Assembly: GCF_025351295.1 (NCBI RefSeq)
Contig: NZ_JANXWD010000167.1
Span: 1-52,488 of the forward strand
Direction: 5' to 3'
Length of the DNA: 52,488 bases
DNA from: Phenylobacterium sp.
GTDB lineage: Bacteria; Pseudomonadota; Alphaproteobacteria; Caulobacterales; Caulobacteraceae
In this document: piece by piece, positions 1 to 8,363 of the stretch
Layout: each line of letters starts with the position of its first letter
Numbering within the stretch: the stretch's first letter is position 1
Made by a program: the position numbers and the translations under genes
The notes under the pieces: model-generated
The model's database searches: none
Told to the model about the DNA's origin: nothing
The model's input: only the letters and a program-made list of their open reading frames with translations

Positions 1-2
1 TC

Positions 3-119
3 GAGCGCTTCTTCAGCCGCATCAAGCAATGCCGCCGCATCGCCACACGCTACGACAAGCTCGCCCAGACCTTCATGGGCTTCGTCACCCTCGCCAGCAT
101 CATGCTCTGGCTCAAATGA
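3..119 (+). pseudogene. IS5-family transposase, C-terminal end (cut by window edge)
   Basis: The 38 codons visible encode ERFFSRIKQCRRIATRYDK followed by a hydrophobic tail ending ASIMLWLK and a TGA stop. This is the typical C-terminus of IS5/IS427-group DDE transposases, which carry the last catalytic glutamate in an E-R-F-F context and the R-R-I-A-T-R-Y-D-K block. Only the 3' end lies in the window, so I cannot tell whether the element is intact to the left. The right terminal inverted repeat should lie just after the stop, around 120-140, but it cannot be proven without the left end. Confidence 0.8.
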
Positions 120-180
120 CTAAATCGTCCCTAAGACCTAGACCCCTCGGCGGCGAAAGCTCGCCAATCCCCTAATTTGG

Positions 181-215
181 ATCGTCATGGCCGGGCTTGT
201 CCCGGCCATGACGAT
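181..215. repeat. REP-like palindrome
   Basis: A perfect 15-base inverted repeat (ATCGTCATGGCCGGG and its complement) is separated by the 5-base loop CTTGT. It lies in the gap between the transposase end and the DUF1489 gene. Hairpins of the form CGTCATGGCCGGG-loop-CCCGGCCATGACG are common dispersed intergenic repeats in alphaproteobacteria; a related composite repeat is at 41990-42122. It may also stop transcription arriving from the IS side, although there is no U-tract. Confidence 0.8.
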
Positions 216-266
216 CGGAAGTGGGGCGATAAGGCCCCAAGTTTCTAGACGTCGATGCGCCCTTAC

Positions 267-677
267 TCACCAGGCGCCGACCTCCCGCAGTTGCCGCGCC
301 AGGCTCTCCGGCACGTCTCCGAACGCCTCGGTGTCGAGGTCCGGTGGGGCGTCCTTGGGGTCAAGGTAGCGCCAGCCCTGGAAGGCGCGGCGCGGGGTCG
401 GCGCCACGCGGACGATGTCGTCGCCGAGGCCGATCTCGCAGCGGGCGGTGACGCCCTCGCCCACGGTGTTCACCGCCAGGATCCTCTGGCGGCAGAGGAT
501 CACGCCCTTGAACACGCGATAGATCGAGCCGCCGTCGACCATCTCCGCACCCCGCTTGGGGGTCATGCGGGTGCGCAGGATCCAGGGCTGGCTGTCCTGG
601 CCGTTGCGGGCCCGCCAATCCAGCAGGTCGTCGATGGTGGCGGCGCCCACCACCAGCTTGATCATGTGCAAGGCCAT
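267..677 (-). CDS. DUF1489 family protein
   Basis: The 136-residue protein begins MALHMIKLVVGAATIDDLL and ends REVGAW, features I associate with the small alphaproteobacterial DUF1489 family, whose members start MALHLxKLxVGA and run about 140 residues. It has no signal peptide or membrane segment, so it should be cytosolic. Its function is unknown. The first ATG fits the family; a second ATG four codons in is possible. It is transcribed in the same direction as the enoyl-CoA hydratase gene upstream of it (50-base gap), so the two may share a transcript. Confidence 0.8.
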   Translation of the reverse strand: MALHMIKLVVGAATIDDLLDWRARNGQDSQPWILRTRMTPKRGAEMVDGGSIYRVFKGVILCRQRILAVNTVGEGVTARCEIGLGDDIVRVAPTPRRAFQGWRYLDPKDAPPDLDTEAFGDVPESLARQLREVGAW

Positions 678-727
678 GGCCCTGGCTTAGGACGCCATCC
701 GGGGCTTGGGAAGTGCGGCCGGCGGCC

Positions 728-1567
728 TCAGAGCGCCCAGCCGGGCTTGCGGTGCTCCAGGAAGGCGCGGACGCCCTCCTGCCCCTCCTCGCCCACTCGC
801 GTGGCGGCGATGCGGTGGGCGGTCAGCTCCATCAGGTCGTGATGGATCGGGCGGCCGGCAACGTCGTCGACCAGGCGCTTGGAGGCGGCGACCGCGCCCG
901 GCGCGCAGGCCATGATGTCGCGGGCGATGCGGTGGGCTGCGGCCTGCAGGGCGGCGGCGTCGGCAACGACCTCAGTCAGCAGGCCGATCTGCTCGGCGTA
1001 GGCGGCGTCGAACTCCCGGCCGGTGGCGAACAGGCCGCGCGCCTGCCGCGGGCCCACGGCCTGGATCACATAGGGGCTGATGGTGGCCGGTATCAGGCCC
1101 AGCTTGACCTCCGACAGGCTGAACCGGGTGTCCGCCGTGGCCACGGCGAGATCGCAGGCCGCGGCCAGGCCCACGCCGCCGCCGAACGCCGCGCCCTCGA
1201 CCAGGGCCACGGTGAGGGCCGGCAGGTCGTGCAGGGCCTTCAGCATCCTGGCCATCTCATAGGCGTCTTCGCGGTTGTCGCTTTCGGTGCGGTCGGCCGC
1301 GGCCCGCATCCACGCGAGATCCGCGCCGGCCGAGAACGTGCCGCCGGCCCCGCGCACGAAGACCACCCGCACGCCGTCGGCCGACTTCAGCGTCGTGAAC
1401 GCCTCCTCCAGCGCCGAGATCAGGTCGGAGTCGAAGGCGTTCCTCTTCGCCGGCCGATTCATCATCACCGTGACCGCCCCCGCCTGGGTCGCGGCGATGT
1501 GCACCAGGTCCGTCGTCGCGCTGACGTCCGGGAATTCCACCAGGGGGTCTGCGATCTCGTTGGTCAT
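728..1567 (-). CDS. liuC: Enoyl-CoA hydratase/isomerase, probable methylglutaconyl-CoA hydratase
   Basis: The 279-residue crotonase-fold protein has the oxyanion-hole segment FSAGADLAWMRAAA and the signature EGAAFGGGVGLAAACDLAVA, followed by FSLSEVKLGLIPATISPYV. This combination is typical of methylglutaconyl-CoA hydratases of leucine degradation, which convert 3-methylglutaconyl-CoA to HMG-CoA. The start is the ATG of MTNEIADP because AGGAGG lies 7 bases before it; an in-frame ATG ten codons upstream lacks such a site. An isovaleryl-CoA dehydrogenase gene about 3.4 kb away on the same strand supports the pathway, though no methylcrotonyl-CoA carboxylase is visible. It could instead act on another short-chain enoyl-CoA. 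Confidence 0.85.
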   Translation of the reverse strand: MTNEIADPLVEFPDVSATTDLVHIAATQAGAVTVMMNRPAKRNAFDSDLISALEEAFTTLKSADGVRVVFVRGAGGTFSAGADLAWMRAAADRTESDNREDAYEMARMLKALHDLPALTVALVEGAAFGGGVGLAAACDLAVATADTRFSLSEVKLGLIPATISPYVIQAVGPRQARGLFATGREFDAAYAEQIGLLTEVVADAAALQAAAHRIARDIMACAPGAVAASKRLVDDVAGRPIHHDLMELTAHRIAATRVGEEGQEGVRAFLEHRKPGWAL

Positions 1568-1631
1568 GGGCGCCTCCTGGAAGGGGAGCGCAGCCATAGC
1601 CGTGGGGGTTCCACGGCGCTACCCTGCCGCC

Positions 1632-3443
1632 GTGGCGAACCTGCCCAAAATACCGGTCGATTCGGCCCTGGCGCGCCTGTTCCGGCAGCCGAAGGCGCGC
1701 GATCAAACCATCTGGTTCTCGCTGCCGGGCGGCTCGAAGCTGTTCGGCCACGGCGACGCGTCGGACCAGCTGTTCGTCGTGCGCACCGGCCGGCTGGGCG
1801 CGTTCCGCCGCGAGGAGGGCCAGGAGCCGCAGTTCCTGGGGATCATCCGCCCCGGCGAGCCGGCTGGCGAGATGTCGCTGATCGCCGGCATCCCGCACAC
1901 CGCCGAGGTCTACGCCCTGCGCGACTCCGAGATCTTCGCGGTGCCGAAGGAGGTGTTCTTCGCGGCCTGCGACGCCGACGCCGCGGTGATGACCGAGCTG
2001 GCCCGGCTGATGATCCTGCGCAGCCGCCAGGTGGCGCGGCGCGGCCCGATCGGCGACCCCTCGGTGTTCGGCTTCGTGGCGGCCGGCCGGCCGGGGCCGA
2101 TCCGCCCGGTGGTCGAGCGGCTGGAGCGCGAGATCGCCGCCCTCGGCTATGAGGTCACCGTCGTCGGCGCCGAGGCCGCCGCCGCGCCCACCGAGTGGTT
2201 CTCCGAGGTCGAGCGGGTGCACGACTTCGTCCTTTACGTTGCGGAGCGCGACGAGACCGCCTGGGCGCCGTTCGTGCCGCGCCAGGTGGACCGGCTGTTC
2301 CAGGTCGGCCGCGGCGACCGCCCGGCGCCGGAGGCGGACGGCGGCCCGGTCGGCGGCGCGGCGCTGCGCGAGCAGTCGCTGGTCGACCTGATCCTGGTGC
2401 AGCCGGCCGAGCTGGACCGCCCGGCGGGCTCGGAGGCCTGGCTGGACGCCACCGGCGCGACCCGGGTGTTCCACGTGCGCCGGGGCCATGCGCCCGACTT
2501 CGAGCGGCTGGCCCGGGTGCTGACCGGCCAGTCGGTAGGGCTGGTGCTGTCCGGCGGCGGGGCGCGAGCCTATGCCCACGTGGGCGCGATCAAGGCGCTG
2601 CGCGAGCGCGGCGTGCCGGTGGACTTCGTCGGCGGCTCGTCGATGGGCGCGGTGGTGGCCGCCGGCCTGGCCATGGGCTGGGGCGAGGCAGAGATGGACC
2701 GCCGGCTGCGCGAGGCCTTCGTCAACACCAGCCCGCTGGACGACATCGCCCTGCCGCTGCTGGCCATGACCCATGGGGTAAAAGTCGGCGAGCGGCTGCA
2801 CACCCACTTCGGGGACACCCAGATCGCCGACCTCTGGCTGCCGTTCTTCTGCCTCTCGTCCAACCTCACCACGGGGGTCTACCAGCTGCACCGGCGCGGC
2901 TCGCTGCGCCAGTCGCTGCGCGCCTCCATCGCCCTGCCCGGCGTGCTGCCGCCGGCCACCGACGGCCAGAACGTGCTGGTCGACGGGGCGGTGATGAAGA
3001 ACTTCCCGGCCGACATCATGCGCGCTGTCCACCTGGGGCCCATCGTCGGCGTCGATGTCACCACGGCCCGCAGCATCACCGCCAAGGACGTGGCGCGGCC
3101 GTCGTCGGTCTGGCGCTGGATCTTCTCCGGCCAGTGGCGGATGGGCCCGCCGATCGTCTCGCTGCTGATGCGAGCCGCCACCGTCTCCACCGGCCGCGAC
3201 CTGGCCGCGGCGCGGGAGGCCACCGACGTGCTGATCCAGCCGGACGTGTCCCACATCGAAATCCGCGACTGGGCGGCCTACGACGAGGCGGTGGAGGCCG
3301 GCTACCGCGCCACCCTGGCGGCGCTCGACAAGCTGGCGCGCCCGATCCCGCAGCTCCGCCGTCGGCCCAGCCTGCGCGAACAGCAGGCGACCGGCGCCGC
3401 CATGACCGCCTTCATGGCCTCCACCCAGGCGGCCGCGGAATGA
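1632..3443 (+). CDS. cNMP-binding/patatin-like phospholipase (NTE/RssA family)
   Basis: The 603-residue protein has an N-terminal cyclic-nucleotide-binding-like domain (about 20-125, with GDASDQLFVVRTGRLGAF and PGEPAGEMSLIAG) and a C-terminal patatin domain. The patatin domain shows the oxyanion loop GGGARAYAHVG (308-318), the nucleophile elbow G-S-S337-M-G and the dyad aspartate D451-G-A. This is the architecture of neuropathy-target-esterase-like lysophospholipases. No signal peptide is evident. The GTG start is chosen because the cNMP domain begins soon after it and it clears the divergent hydratase gene; upstream in-frame codons would overlap that gene. No strong ribosome site is seen. 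An ATG overlapping its stop (ATGA) opens a tiny ORF. Confidence 0.85.
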   Translation: MANLPKIPVDSALARLFRQPKARDQTIWFSLPGGSKLFGHGDASDQLFVVRTGRLGAFRREEGQEPQFLGIIRPGEPAGEMSLIAGIPHTAEVYALRDSEIFAVPKEVFFAACDADAAVMTELARLMILRSRQVARRGPIGDPSVFGFVAAGRPGPIRPVVERLEREIAALGYEVTVVGAEAAAAPTEWFSEVERVHDFVLYVAERDETAWAPFVPRQVDRLFQVGRGDRPAPEADGGPVGGAALREQSLVDLILVQPAELDRPAGSEAWLDATGATRVFHVRRGHAPDFERLARVLTGQSVGLVLSGGGARAYAHVGAIKALRERGVPVDFVGGSSMGAVVAAGLAMGWGEAEMDRRLREAFVNTSPLDDIALPLLAMTHGVKVGERLHTHFGDTQIADLWLPFFCLSSNLTTGVYQLHRRGSLRQSLRASIALPGVLPPATDGQNVLVDGAVMKNFPADIMRAVHLGPIVGVDVTTARSITAKDVARPSSVWRWIFSGQWRMGPPIVSLLMRAATVSTGRDLAAAREATDVLIQPDVSHIEIRDWAAYDEAVEAGYRATLAALDKLARPIPQLRRRPSLREQQATGAAMTAFMASTQAAAE

Positions 3444-3499
3444 GGCCTTGGCAGACGGCGCGGATGCGCCCCATATTCAAGGTCCTGTTCAACAGCTGA
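3440..3499 (+). CDS. Tiny ORF overlapping the patatin stop (possible leader peptide)
   Basis: ATG at 3440 overlaps the patatin stop (ATGA) and opens a 19-codon ORF ending MRPIFKVLFNS. Its TGA stop is the first part of the very strong Shine-Dalgarno sequence of the next tiny ORF. The second, internal ATG (MRPIF...) could be the real start. I do not recognise the peptide. The close packing of two mini-ORFs and a strong hairpin suggests a translated leader or dual small-protein locus; it may equally be non-coding chance. Confidence 0.3.
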   Translation: MRPWQTARMRPIFKVLFNS

Positions 3500-3513
3500 A
3501 AGGAGGTGACCCA

Positions 3514-3582
3514 GTGTCTCATAGCAAAGGCCGTAGCTCGGCAGCCGTGACCTGGACCTCCGCGTGTGAGGTCTGCGCCTAA
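3514..3582 (+). CDS. 22-residue ORF with an extended Shine-Dalgarno match
   Basis: A GTG start at 3514 follows AAAGGAGGTGACCC (3499-3512), which matches all but about one base of the complement of the 16S rRNA 3' tail. The product would begin V/MSHSKGRSS and end WTSACEVCA, with two cysteines in a CxxC arrangement at its C-terminus. It is followed by two hairpins (3608-3622 and 3631-3660). I recognise no family. The strength of the ribosome site is unmatched elsewhere in the window and argues that something here is translated, or that the site serves another purpose such as ribosome recruitment or pausing. Confidence 0.45.
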   Translation: MSHSKGRSSAAVTWTSACEVCA

Positions 3583-3630
3583 GCCTCAAGTCAGGCAAAG
3601 GTCGCGAACCGCTCTGCGGTCGGACTATGG

Positions 3631-3660
3631 AAGGGCCGCTCCGGAAACGGGGCGGTCCTT
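3631..3660 (+). terminator. Strong GAAA-loop hairpin after the tiny ORFs
   Basis: AAGGGCCGCTCCG, a GAAA tetraloop and CGGGGCGGTCCTT form a 13-base-pair stem with two imperfect positions (one can be G-U). A smaller hairpin (ACCGC-TCT-GCGGT) precedes it. There is only a short pyrimidine stretch after it, so it is either a weakly U-tailed terminator or a stable RNA structure closing the 3440-3665 locus. Confidence 0.55.
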
Positions 3661-3719
3661 CGCTTATCCATTACCTCCCAGGTCATGGACGCGCCTCGCC
3701 CGCCCGCTACTCTCCCCCC

Positions 3720-4529
3720 ATGACTACGCCCCACAAGCCCGTCGGCGATCATCTGCGCGAGTGGCGGATGCGGCGGCGGATGAGCCAGATGGACCTGGCG
3801 CTGGAGGCGGAGATCTCCACGCGGCACCTGAGTTTCCTGGAGACCGGACGCGCCCAGCCCAGCCGCGAGATGGTGCTGCACCTCTCCGACCAGCTGGAGG
3901 TGCCGCTGCGCGAGCGCAATGTGATCCTGGTGGCCGCCGGCTTCGCGCCGGTGTTCCCGGAGCGCAGCCTGGCGGACCCCGGCCTAGCCGCGGCCCGGCG
4001 CGCCGTCGACGTGATCCTGAAGGCGCACGAGCCCTACCCCGCCCTGGTGGTCGACCTGCGCTGGAACCTGGTGGCGGCCAATGCGGCCATCGCGCCGCTG
4101 ATGGCGGGCGTGGACCCTGAGCTGCTGGCGGCGCCGCTCAACGTGATCCGGGTGTCGCTGCATCCCAAGGGGTTGGCGCCGCGCATCGCCAACCTTGGCG
4201 AATGGCACGCCCACATCCTGGAGCGTCTGCGCCGCCAGGCTGAGCTGACCGCCGACCCCGGGCTGATCGCCCTGATCGAGGAGATCCGCGGCTATCCGAA
4301 GCCGCCCGCCCCCGACCGCCGGCCGGAGGACTTCGGCGGGGTGGCGATCCCGTTCCAGCTGATGGTCGGCGACACCCTGCTGTCGCTGTTCGGCACGACC
4401 ACGGTGTTCGGCACGCCGGTCGACATCACCCTGTCGGAACTGACGCTGGAGACCTTCTTCCCGGCGGATGCTTCGACCGCGGAGGCGTTGAGAGCGGCGC
4501 ACGAGGCGCGCAGAGCCGCGGCGTCATAG
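3720..4529 (+). CDS. Xre-family transcriptional regulator with MmyB-like ligand domain
   Basis: The 269-residue protein has an N-terminal helix-turn-helix (about 10-65: LREWRMRRRMSQMDLALEAE, STRHLSFLETGRAQPS) and a C-terminal MmyB/PAS-like region (about 100-260: VVDLRWNLVAANAAIAPLM). This layout is that of the MmyB-type regulators, often linked to short-chain dehydrogenases or stress genes. The ATG at 3720 has no purine-rich ribosome site, only a C-rich stretch, so the mRNA may be leaderless or the gene may use a weak site. The target is not evident from the neighbours. Confidence 0.85.
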   Translation: MTTPHKPVGDHLREWRMRRRMSQMDLALEAEISTRHLSFLETGRAQPSREMVLHLSDQLEVPLRERNVILVAAGFAPVFPERSLADPGLAAARRAVDVILKAHEPYPALVVDLRWNLVAANAAIAPLMAGVDPELLAAPLNVIRVSLHPKGLAPRIANLGEWHAHILERLRRQAELTADPGLIALIEEIRGYPKPPAPDRRPEDFGGVAIPFQLMVGDTLLSLFGTTTVFGTPVDITLSELTLETFFPADASTAEALRAAHEARRAAAS

Positions 4530-4547
4530 CTGTGACCGATCCGTCCC

Positions 4548-4946
4548 CTACAGAGCGGCGCAGGCCGCCGGCGGCACCACCACCACGGACTCCTGGTTGA
4601 AGCGGGTGCGGTAGGCTGCGCGGACGGCCTCGACGCGGGCCAGGTTGTCGCCCTTGGCCCGCAGGACAATCAGCACGACCTTGGCGGCGTCGCGAATCAT
4701 CTCGTTGCCGTCGCCTTTCCATCGGCCGCCACCGTTCACGACGGTCACCCCGTCCGGAAAACGGGGCGTCACCTCCTGGTCAACGAAGCGGCTGAAGTCC
4801 TTGTCGCTCAGCCTGGCCGGCGCCTTGGCGGCCAGGAACAGCTGGGCGGTGCGCAACTGGGACTGTCCGGCCGGACAGGCGAGCTTCGGCTGCGTGGCGC
4901 AGCCGCCGAGCGCCAGGATGGCGATCAGGGCCCCCGCCCGCCTCAT
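4548..4946 (-). CDS. DUF3574-type lipoprotein
   Basis: The 132-residue protein starts [20 protein letters not shown], a lipoprotein signal with lipobox LGGC and cysteine at position 16. The remainder ([31 protein letters not shown], then [18 protein letters not shown] and ending [10 protein letters not shown]) fits the small secreted DUF3574 family of unknown function. It should be anchored in the envelope. Its ATG overlaps the stop of the isovaleryl-CoA dehydrogenase gene by 4 bases, so it is translationally coupled to it, though no functional link is obvious. Confidence 0.7.
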   Translation of the reverse strand: MRRAGALIAILALGGCATQPKLACPAGQSQLRTAQLFLAAKAPARLSDKDFSRFVDQEVTPRFPDGVTVVNGGGRWKGDGNEMIRDAAKVVLIVLRAKGDNLARVEAVRAAYRTRFNQESVVVVPPAACAAL

Positions 4947-6109
4947 CCGCCGACCAGCTCCCGTCCGATCAGGAACCGCCGGATCTCGTTGGTGCCGGCG
5001 CCGATGTCATAGAGCTTGGCGTCGCGCAGCAGGCGCTCGACCGGATAGTCCTTGGTGTAGCCCGCCCCGCCCAGCGCCTGGATCGCCTCCAGCGACACCT
5101 TCACCGCGTTCTCGCTCGCCATCAGGATCGCGCCGGCCGCGTCGAACCGGGTGGTCTGGCCGGCGTCGCAGGCCCTCGCCACCGCATAGACATAGGCCCG
5201 CGCCGAGTTCAGCGCGACGTACATGTCGGCCACCGTGCCCTGCATCAGCTGGAACGAGCCGATCGCCTGGCCGAACTGCCGGCGCTCGCGGACATAGGGC
5301 AGGACCACGTCCAGGCAGGCCTGCATGATGCCCAGCGGCCCGGCCGCCAGGACCGCGCGCTCATAGTCGAGCCCGCTCATCAACACGCCGACGCCGCCGT
5401 TCTCGGGGCCCATGATGTTCTCTTCCGGGACCTCGCAGTCCTCGAACACCAGTTCCCCGGTGTCCGACCCGCGCATGCCCATCTTGTCGAGCTTCTGGCT
5501 GACGTGGAAGCCGGCGAAGTCCTTCTCGATCAGGAACGCGGTAATGCCGCGCGAAGCGGCTTCGGGGGCGGTCTTGGCGTAGACAACCAGCGTGTCGGCG
5601 TGGGGTGCGTTGGTGATCCAGAACTTGGCGCCGTTCAGGACGTAGCGGTCGCCGCGCTTCTCGGCCTTCAGCCGCATGGAGACCACGTCGGAGCCGCTGC
5701 CGGCCTCGCTCATGGCCAGGGCGCCGACATGCTCGCCGCTGATCAGCTTGGGCAGGTAGCGGCGCTTCTGCTCGTCGGAGCCCCAGCGGCGCAGCTGGTT
5801 GATGCAGAGGTTGGAGTGGGCGCCGTAGCTCAGGCCCACCGAGGCCGAGGCGCGCGACACCTCCTCCATGGCCACCACATGCTCCAGGTAGCCCAGGCCC
5901 AGGCCGCCGTACGCCTCGTCCACCGTGATGCCGTGCAGGCCCAGCGCGCCCATCTGCGGCCAGAGGTGGCGCGGGAACTCATTGGTGGCGTCGATCTCGG
6001 CGGCCAGCGGCGCGATCTTGTCGGCGGAGAAGCGAGCCGTGGTCTCACGGATGGCGTCGGCGGCTTCGCCGAGGCCGAATTCGAGGGTGGGGCCGTGGTT
6101 CGGGATCAT
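4943..6109 (-). CDS. ivd: Isovaleryl-CoA dehydrogenase
   Basis: The 388-residue acyl-CoA dehydrogenase shows the FAD-binding motifs [13 protein letters not shown] and FWITNAP, the second signature [20 protein letters not shown] and the C-terminal [19 protein letters not shown]. The catalytic glutamate in the segment [19 protein letters not shown] lies in helix G, the diagnostic location for isovaleryl-CoA dehydrogenases rather than medium-chain enzymes. It oxidises isovaleryl-CoA to 3-methylcrotonyl-CoA in leucine catabolism, passing electrons to ETF. Length is normal. It lies near the Gfo/Idh/MocA gene, transcribed in the same direction, and overlaps the DUF3574 lipoprotein start. Confidence 0.93.
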   Translation of the reverse strand: MIPNHGPTLEFGLGEAADAIRETTARFSADKIAPLAAEIDATNEFPRHLWPQMGALGLHGITVDEAYGGLGLGYLEHVVAMEEVSRASASVGLSYGAHSNLCINQLRRWGSDEQKRRYLPKLISGEHVGALAMSEAGSGSDVVSMRLKAEKRGDRYVLNGAKFWITNAPHADTLVVYAKTAPEAASRGITAFLIEKDFAGFHVSQKLDKMGMRGSDTGELVFEDCEVPEENIMGPENGGVGVLMSGLDYERAVLAAGPLGIMQACLDVVLPYVRERRQFGQAIGSFQLMQGTVADMYVALNSARAYVYAVARACDAGQTTRFDAAGAILMASENAVKVSLEAIQALGGAGYTKDYPVERLLRDAKLYDIGAGTNEIRRFLIGRELVGG

Positions 6110-6163
6110 CCGCGCGGGTTACCACAGGCCGCCCCGCCTCGCGAGCGCGCCGGGATGGCGCGC

Positions 6164-7087
6164 TTACGCTGCGTCCTCCAACGCCTGTTCGACGGCAATC
6201 GCCAGATCCAGGGCGGCGATGGCTTCCTCGGCGGTGACCACCGGCCGGGCCGCCTCGCCGCGCACCGCCGCCAGGAACCCCGCGACGCTGGCCCCCAGCG
6301 GGTCCCTGGCCGCCGGGGTGTCGGCGAAGTCGGCGTTGAGCGCGAAGGGCGTGGTGTTGCGGAAGGTCCGCGCGATGAAGTCGATCTCCACCTCGCCGGC
6401 GGGGTAGACGACCCGCATCGTCCGGTGGCGCGCCGGCGCCAGCCGCGAGACGTCGAAGATGGCGGTGAGACCGCTCTCGAAGCTGACCTCGGCGCGCGCC
6501 CGGTCCCAGACGCCGTCGGGGCCGCGCTCGCCGTCGCCTTCGGCGGTCACCGGATCGGCGCCGGCGATGGCCAGAGCCAGGTCGAGGTCGTGGATCATCA
6601 GGTCGAGCACGGCGGAGACGTCGCGGCTGCGCTCGGACGGCGGCCCATGGCGCACGGCTTCCAGCAGCAGCGGCGGCTGTGGCAGGTCCAGCAGGCCCAT
6701 CGCCTGGAAGGTCACCCGCTCCTGGTGGCCACAGGCGAGAACCAGGCTCGTGGCGGCGGCGGCGGCGCGCAGTTGCTCGGCTTCGGCGACGCCGGTCGCG
6801 ATCGGCTTCTCGACATAGACATGTTTGCCGGCGGCGATGGCGGCCAGGGCCTGGTCGGCGTGGAAGGTGGCGGGCGACGCCACGGTGACCACATCCACCG
6901 CCTCCAGGAACGCCTCCAGGTCGGCGAAGGCGCGCCCGCCCAGCGGCATGGCAACCTTGGCCGCGCGGTCGGGGTGGGTGTCGAACACGCCGGAAAAGCT
7001 CACCCTCGGCAGGCGCGCGTACTGGGCGGCATGGTAGCCGCCGAACACGCCCGCGCCGATCACGCCGGCTCTGAGGGTCTTGACCAT
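6164..7087 (-). CDS. Gfo/Idh/MocA-family NAD(P)-dependent oxidoreductase
   Basis: The 307-residue protein opens with the Rossmann motif GVIGAGVFGGYHAAQYARL, has the family EKP motif (HVYVEKPIATG) at about residue 90 and a C-terminal substrate-binding sheet. The conserved H-D segment (DLMIHDLDLALAIAG) matches the catalytic region of inositol/sugar dehydrogenase relatives. Substrate cannot be read from the sequence. The ATG before VKTLRAGVIG is preferred because Rossmann proteins of this family begin a few residues before the first strand; an in-frame ATG 18 codons upstream would add a low-complexity tail. It sits divergently from the oxidoreductase at 7184. Confidence 0.85.
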   Translation of the reverse strand: MVKTLRAGVIGAGVFGGYHAAQYARLPRVSFSGVFDTHPDRAAKVAMPLGGRAFADLEAFLEAVDVVTVASPATFHADQALAAIAAGKHVYVEKPIATGVAEAEQLRAAAAATSLVLACGHQERVTFQAMGLLDLPQPPLLLEAVRHGPPSERSRDVSAVLDLMIHDLDLALAIAGADPVTAEGDGERGPDGVWDRARAEVSFESGLTAIFDVSRLAPARHRTMRVVYPAGEVEIDFIARTFRNTTPFALNADFADTPAARDPLGASVAGFLAAVRGEAARPVVTAEEAIAALDLAIAVEQALEDAA

Positions 7088-7183
7088 GGGTGCTCCGAAC
7101 GTCGCGGCGGGGGCTAGCACGCCAGCCGGTCTCGACGCCACCGGCCGGGAGCCCTACATGGGTCGCAACGAGAGGAAACCACC

Positions 7184-8185
7184 ATGACCGCCTACCGCGA
7201 AATCCGACTGAAGAGCCGCCCCAGCGGCCTGCCGAAGGCCGAGAACTTCGAACTGGCCAGCGTCGACCTGCCCGCACCGGGCGCCGGCGAGGTGCAGGTG
7301 AAGAACCTCTGGATGACCGTCGATCCCTACATGCGCGGCCGCATGAACGACGTGAAGAGCTACAGCCCGCCCTTCGCCCTGGGCAAGGCCATGGATGGCG
7401 GCGCGGTCGGCGAGGTCGTGGCCTCCGGCGACCCCGGCTTCAAGGCCGGCGACCTGGTGCAGTCCGGATTCGGCTGGCGCGAAGGCTTCAACGCCGCGGC
7501 CGCCACCGTGCAGAAGCTGGACACCATGGGCCTGCCGCCCCAGACCTTCCTGGGCGCCGCGGGCATGCCGGGGCTGACCGCCTATGCCGGCCTGCTGAAG
7601 ATCGCGGCCCTCAAGGACGGCGACGTGGTGTTCGTCTCCGGCGCGGCCGGGGCCGTCGGCTCGATGGTCACCCAGATCGCCAAAGCCAAGGGCCACACGG
7701 TGATCGGCTCGGCCGGCGGCGCCGACAAGATCGCCTTCCTGAAGTCGATCGGCGTCGATCATACGATCGACTACAAGGCCGAGAAGGACCTCTCCGCGGC
7801 CCTGACGCGCGCGGCGCCCGACGGCATCGACGTCTATTTCGACAACGTCGGCGGCGAGCACCTGGAGGCGGCCCTGACCGCCGCCCGGCCCTTCGCGCGC
7901 TTCGCCCTGTGTGGTGCGATCTCGATGTACAACGCCACCGAGATGCCAGCCGGGCCGCGCAACCTGGTAATGATGGTCGGCAAGCAGCTGCGCATGGAAG
8001 GCTTCATCGTCTCCAGCTCGTGGGACATGATGCCGGCCTTCCACCGCGATCTTGCCCAATGGGTGAAAGAGGGCAAGGTCACCTGGAAGGAGACCGTGTT
8101 CGAGGGGATCGACAAGGCGCCGGACGCCTTCCTGGGCCTGTTCCGGGGCGAGAACCTTGGAAAGATGCTGGTCAAGCTGGCGTAG
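7184..8185 (+). CDS. MDR-family NADP-dependent oxidoreductase (CurA/prostaglandin-reductase-like)
   Basis: The 333-residue zinc-free medium-chain reductase carries LWMTVDPYMRGRMNDVKSY near the N-terminus, the nucleotide-binding GAAGAVGSMVTQIAKAKG and VYFDNVGGEHLEAAL. These are hallmarks of the leukotriene B4 dehydrogenase/CurA group, which reduces double bonds of alpha,beta-unsaturated ketones with NADPH. An AGAGGAA ribosome site precedes the ATG. It is cytosolic and apparently monocistronic, followed by a palindromic repeat. Confidence 0.9.
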   Translation: MTAYREIRLKSRPSGLPKAENFELASVDLPAPGAGEVQVKNLWMTVDPYMRGRMNDVKSYSPPFALGKAMDGGAVGEVVASGDPGFKAGDLVQSGFGWREGFNAAAATVQKLDTMGLPPQTFLGAAGMPGLTAYAGLLKIAALKDGDVVFVSGAAGAVGSMVTQIAKAKGHTVIGSAGGADKIAFLKSIGVDHTIDYKAEKDLSAALTRAAPDGIDVYFDNVGGEHLEAALTAARPFARFALCGAISMYNATEMPAGPRNLVMMVGKQLRMEGFIVSSSWDMMPAFHRDLAQWVKEGKVTWKETVFEGIDKAPDAFLGLFRGENLGKMLVKLA

Positions 8186-8193
8186 CCCCCCGT

Positions 8194-8323
8194 CCCTTCT
8201 CTTCAGGGGAGGGCCGACTCGCCTAAGGCAAGCGGGGTGGGGAATACACGACAGGCGCTGAGCTTGGCCTTGACCCCCCCACCCTGACCGCTTCGCGGTC
8301 TGTCCCTCCCCTAAAGAGGAGGG
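8194..8323. repeat. Long palindromic intergenic repeat, copy A
   Basis: An imperfect inverted repeat begins CCCTTCTCTTCAGGGGAGGG and closes TCCCTCCCCTAAAGAGGAGGG. It has an inner GGGGTGGGG/CCCCCACCC pair and the core GACCGCTTCGCGGTC. It shares more than 30 consecutive bases (core plus CTGTCCCTCCCC) with copy B at 12793. It fills most of the 178-base gap between the oxidoreductase and the next gene. Confidence 0.85.
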
Positions 8324-8363
8324 ATGACGTAGAACGAACCCTCCCCCGAGGCTGGAGTTGCCC

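Noticed and set aside
1257..3254. 665-codon minus-strand open frame opposite the patatin gene
   Set aside because: Arg/Gly/His-rich composition without motifs; a shadow of the patatin coding strand.
8186..8357. CRISPR-like repeat array
   Set aside because: Repeats are nested inverted arms of one palindrome, with no regular direct repeats and spacers; no CRISPR array or cas gene is seen anywhere in the window.
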